From NCBI GenBank assembly GCA_947624385.1, contig CANQJZ010000027.1, positions 1 to 35,818 on the forward strand: a stretch of DNA of 35,818 nucleotides, in the 5' to 3' direction. The position numbers and the translations under genes were made by a program. The number at the start of each line of letters is the position of its first letter. Within the stretch, counting starts at the first letter, position 1. Positions 34,458-35,818 of the stretch are shown piece after piece. Source of the DNA: an uncultured Oscillospiraceae bacterium (GTDB taxonomy: Bacteria; Bacillota; Clostridia; Oscillospirales; Oscillospiraceae). The notes beneath the pieces were generated by a model. The model saw only the letters and a program-made list of their open reading frames with translations. It ran no database searches and had not been told where the DNA came from.

Positions 34458-34498
34458 AAGACCTCTGGACAGTACCATGTTGTCCAGAGGTCTTTTGC
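34458..34498 (+). terminator. Rho-independent terminator downstream of ssrA
   Basis: AAGACCTCTGGACA (34458-34471) and TGTCCAGAGGTCTT (34481-34494) form a perfect 14-bp stem with a 9-base loop, followed by TTGCT. It is the first strong terminator after the tmRNA. Confidence 0.85.
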
Positions 34499-34570
34499 TA
34501 CTCTGACGATATTTGATATATCATATCGCCATTTGTTTTTACATGACAAAAACGAGGAAAAACTGCACAC

Positions 34571-34591
34571 TTACGTTACATTATGACGTAA
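34571..34591 (+). promoter_or_regulatory. Dyad next to the HTH gene ribosome site (possible operator)
   Basis: TTACGT (34571-34576) and ACGTAA (34586-34591) form an inverted repeat with 9 bases between. The right arm touches the AAGGAG site of the regulator gene. Its position fits self-regulation by the encoded HTH protein. Confidence 0.4.
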
Positions 34592-34605
34592 AGGAGAATG
34601 CGGCC

Positions 34606-34857
34606 ATGATAAAGATTTTGCTATCCACCCGACTTGGCGAAAGAAGGTGGACCCAGGCTGACCTGGCCCGTATGACCGGAATCCGCCCAGGAACCATCAA
34701 CGACCTTTACAACGAGATGGCAGAGCGGGTGAACCTTGAACACCTGGATTTGATTTGCGACGCGCTTGACTGTGACCTTTCAGATCTACTTATCCGCATT
34801 CCCACCAGCGACCCGCAAATCAAATTCCGCACAGGAGCGGAACGGCCAGACAAATAG
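34606..34857 (+). CDS. Small Cro/CI-family HTH regulator
   Basis: 83 aa. The helix-turn-helix spans about residues 15-40 (WTQADLARMTGIRPGTINDLYNEMA) and is followed by NLEHLDLICDALDCDLSDLLI, the usual XRE-type end helices. There is almost no other domain, so it is a stand-alone DNA-binding protein of the type common in conjugative and phage-like elements of Clostridia. ATG 34606 has AAGGAG 9 bases upstream; in-frame starts further upstream lack one. Codon use is AT-richer than that of the smpB operon. Confidence 0.85.
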   Translation: MIKILLSTRLGERRWTQADLARMTGIRPGTINDLYNEMAERVNLEHLDLICDALDCDLSDLLIRIPTSDPQIKFRTGAERPDK

Positions 34858-34869
34858 GTCACCACTGCA

Positions 34870-34901
34870 CCCCCGGACGATCATTCGTCCGGGGGATTCT
34901 T
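34870..34901. terminator. Convergent terminator between the two HTH genes
   Basis: CCCCCGGACGA (34870-34880) and TCGTCCGGGGG (34885-34895) form a perfect 11-bp stem with a TCAT loop, followed by ATTCTTT. The last codons of the minus-strand HTH gene lie inside the hairpin. The tail is T-rich only on the plus strand. Confidence 0.7.
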
Positions 34902-35132
34902 TACGCTCTCGCGGATATCCGATTCGTCCAGGAAGATATGTTCCCCGTCCGGGAGGACGAATCCCACCCGGCAGCCGGTAAAGGCTGCAATCCGTATGAG
35001 ATCGTCTGCGGAGAATCTGCTGTTGGACATCTTGTTATTCATGCTCTGCTTTGTCACCCCGTAGAGGTTGGCCAGGTCAATCACCTTTTTGCCGGACAGA
35101 GAGAGCACAGCCCGAACCTTGTCGCTCACCAT
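34881..35132 (-). CDS. Small HTH (XRE-like) repressor
   Basis: 83 aa. VIDLANLYGVTKQSMNNKMSNSRFSADDLIRIAAFTG is a clear helix-turn-helix of the Cro/CI class, followed by a short acidic tail (DESDIRESVKNPPDE). ATG 35132 is chosen because AAGGAGG lies 8 bases upstream; the in-frame ATG at 35150 has none. The gene is transcribed divergently from the small unknown gene at 35297, and the two promoters share a repeated sequence it may bind. Confidence 0.8.
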   Translation of the reverse strand: MVSDKVRAVLSLSGKKVIDLANLYGVTKQSMNNKMSNSRFSADDLIRIAAFTGCRVGFVLPDGEHIFLDESDIRESVKNPPDE

Positions 35133-35155
35133 AGCGACCACCTCCTTCACACAGC

Positions 35156-35185
35156 ACTATAACACGATTTTTATTTACAAGTCAA
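35156..35185 (-). promoter_or_regulatory. Promoter of the minus-strand HTH gene
   Basis: On the minus strand TTGACT (35185-35180), an 18-base spacer and TATAGT (35161-35156). The -35 and following bases, TTGACTTGTAAATAAAA, closely match the divergent promoter at 35217. Confidence 0.7.
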
Positions 35186-35216
35186 CAAAAATTTTTTACT
35201 TTTTCGCAATTTCCTA

Positions 35217-35245
35217 TTGACAAGTAAATAAAATTAGTGTACTAT
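35217..35245 (+). promoter_or_regulatory. Divergent promoter of the small unknown genes
   Basis: TTGACA (35217-35222), a 17-base spacer and TACTAT (35240-35245), overlapped by TATATA. The sequence TTGACAAGTAAATAAAA is repeated, in opposite orientation, in the HTH promoter. Confidence 0.7.
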
Positions 35246-35296
35246 ATACCCAGAAAGCGACAGGAACGCCGCCAAACAATAAGGAGGACACACGAA

Positions 35297-35497
35297 ATGA
35301 CGAACAAGAAGAACTTCGGAATCAGCGACAAGACCATGAACCTGTGGTACGCGGTCAACCGGAAGTACGGACAACACGCTTACGTCATCGGCGTAACTGG
35401 ACAGGGCAAGCTGGTGTTAAGCAAAGGATACATCGACCGCATAGCCGAGGGAACGCAGAACGTCACCGCGAAGCTCAACGAGCTTCTGAACAAATAA
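35297..35497 (+). CDS. Small protein of unknown function
   Basis: 66 aa, basic, no membrane segment: begins MTNKKNFGISDKTMNLWYAV and includes GQHAYVIGVTGQGKLVLSKGYIDRI. I do not recognise a family. A strong AAGGAGG site 9 bases before the ATG, a promoter upstream and a second gene with the same ribosome site 10 bases after its stop argue that it is real. Its place opposite a small repressor is like early genes of phages or conjugative elements. Confidence 0.6.
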   Translation: MTNKKNFGISDKTMNLWYAVNRKYGQHAYVIGVTGQGKLVLSKGYIDRIAEGTQNVTAKLNELLNK

Positions 35498-35507
35498 GGA
35501 GGACATA

Positions 35508-35818
35508 ATGATGAAGATCATTGAGACCCGCCACTGGCACGTCGTTGATGTTCACGAGATGTGCGTCCGCGAGAACCTGTACACCTGCGGGCACCAAGAG
35601 CAGTACGACGCGATGTTCCAAATGGTAGCCTGCCTTACCCCGACGGTCGAGAACATCTACAAGGTGGCGGAGGACATCAACCGTCACAGCGTGGGCCAGA
35701 CCGTCACCAACATCATGTACATGCTGGCCAACGACGTGATTAAAAGGTTTGTTTCCTCAACGGTCAGTGTATTCATGCTCATACCTCCAATTCGTGATTT
35801 TTTGATTTTGCCGCCGCC
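35508..35818 (+). CDS. Unknown small protein, runs off the right edge
   Basis: Starts ATG-ATG at 35508 after AAGGAGG, 10 bases behind the previous stop. Reads MMKIIETRHWHVVDVHEMCV, then CGHQEQYDAMFQMVACLTPTVENIYKVAEDINRHS and VGQTVTNIMYMLANDVIKR. From about 35748 the frame stays open but changes character (VFMLIPPIRDFLILPP). The DNA there reads on the other strand like the start of a different gene, so the true C-terminus is uncertain. No family recognised. Confidence 0.5.
   Translation, partial: MMKIIETRHWHVVDVHEMCVRENLYTCGHQEQYDAMFQMVACLTPTVENIYKVAEDINRHSVGQTVTNIMYMLANDVIKRFVSSTVSVFMLIPPIRDFLILPP
35687..35790 (-). pseudogene. Possible 5' fragment of a transposon-transfer-assisting gene
   Basis: On the minus strand TTGGAGGT (35790-35783) precedes ATG 35776 at good spacing. 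The reading MNTLTVEETNLL resembles, from memory, the N-terminus of small transposon-transfer-assisting proteins of Clostridia conjugative elements. After about 12 codons it runs antisense to the plus-strand gene and stops near codon 31. It may be a truncated fragment or an assembly join. Confidence 0.3.

Overview
The window looks like chromosomal DNA of a high-GC Gram-positive anaerobe of the Clostridia, most likely an Oscillospiraceae-type gut bacterium. This is inference. It rests on the high GC of most genes, strong AGGAGG ribosome sites, sigma-A type promoters, a BceAB-type exporter, a LytR-CpsA-Psr protein, a MecA-like adaptor, smpB near a one-piece tmRNA, and a large secreted beta-repeat protein of the kind common in gut Firmicutes.

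Layout. (1) 1-3595, minus strand: a broken gene for a very large secreted surface protein with an EPEVTx hexapeptide tract and beta-helix-like modules. It carries one in-frame amber stop and three frameshifts, and it runs off the left edge. (2) 3802-7817, plus: an iron-sulfur aldo/keto reductase, a terminator, then an ABC exporter pair. (3) 7883-26778, plus: a surface glycan cluster behind a consensus promoter. It encodes an LCP ligase, an initiating sugar-phosphate transferase, UDP-galactopyranose mutase, RfbF/RfbG/RfbH (CDP-3,6-dideoxyhexose route), two polytopic GT-C type glycosyltransferases, GtrA, an aldolase fused to an unknown domain, a ThDP acetolactate-synthase-like enzyme, a HAD phosphatase, an acyltransferase, a secreted GLUG-like protein, an SDR, and a GtrB-like polyprenyl-phosphate glycosyltransferase. 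A bidirectional terminator ends it. (4) 26845-32014, minus: housekeeping genes (NUDIX, murA, YycJ-like, rlmH, DUF2007-like, phosphohexomutase). (5) 32130-34498, plus: MecA-like adaptor, smpB, cyclophilin, ssrA. (6) 34499-35818: AT-richer DNA with two small HTH regulators, divergent promoters sharing a repeated operator-like sequence, and small unknown genes. It looks like the edge of an integrated or conjugative element beside the tmRNA 3' end.

Best candidate for something new: the glycan cluster joins rfbFGH with a ThDP carboligase-like enzyme and an SDR. That is the same logic as yersiniose A synthesis in Yersinia (YerE and YerF acting on a CDP-4-keto-3,6-dideoxy sugar). Here an aldolase fusion protein and a HAD phosphatase sit directly beside the carboligase. 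I infer a branched-chain CDP-sugar pathway in a Gram-positive, possibly with an unusual 2-oxo acid donor made by the aldolase. The GtrA, GtrB and GT-C set suggests that a sugar is flipped on polyprenyl phosphate and added outside the membrane.
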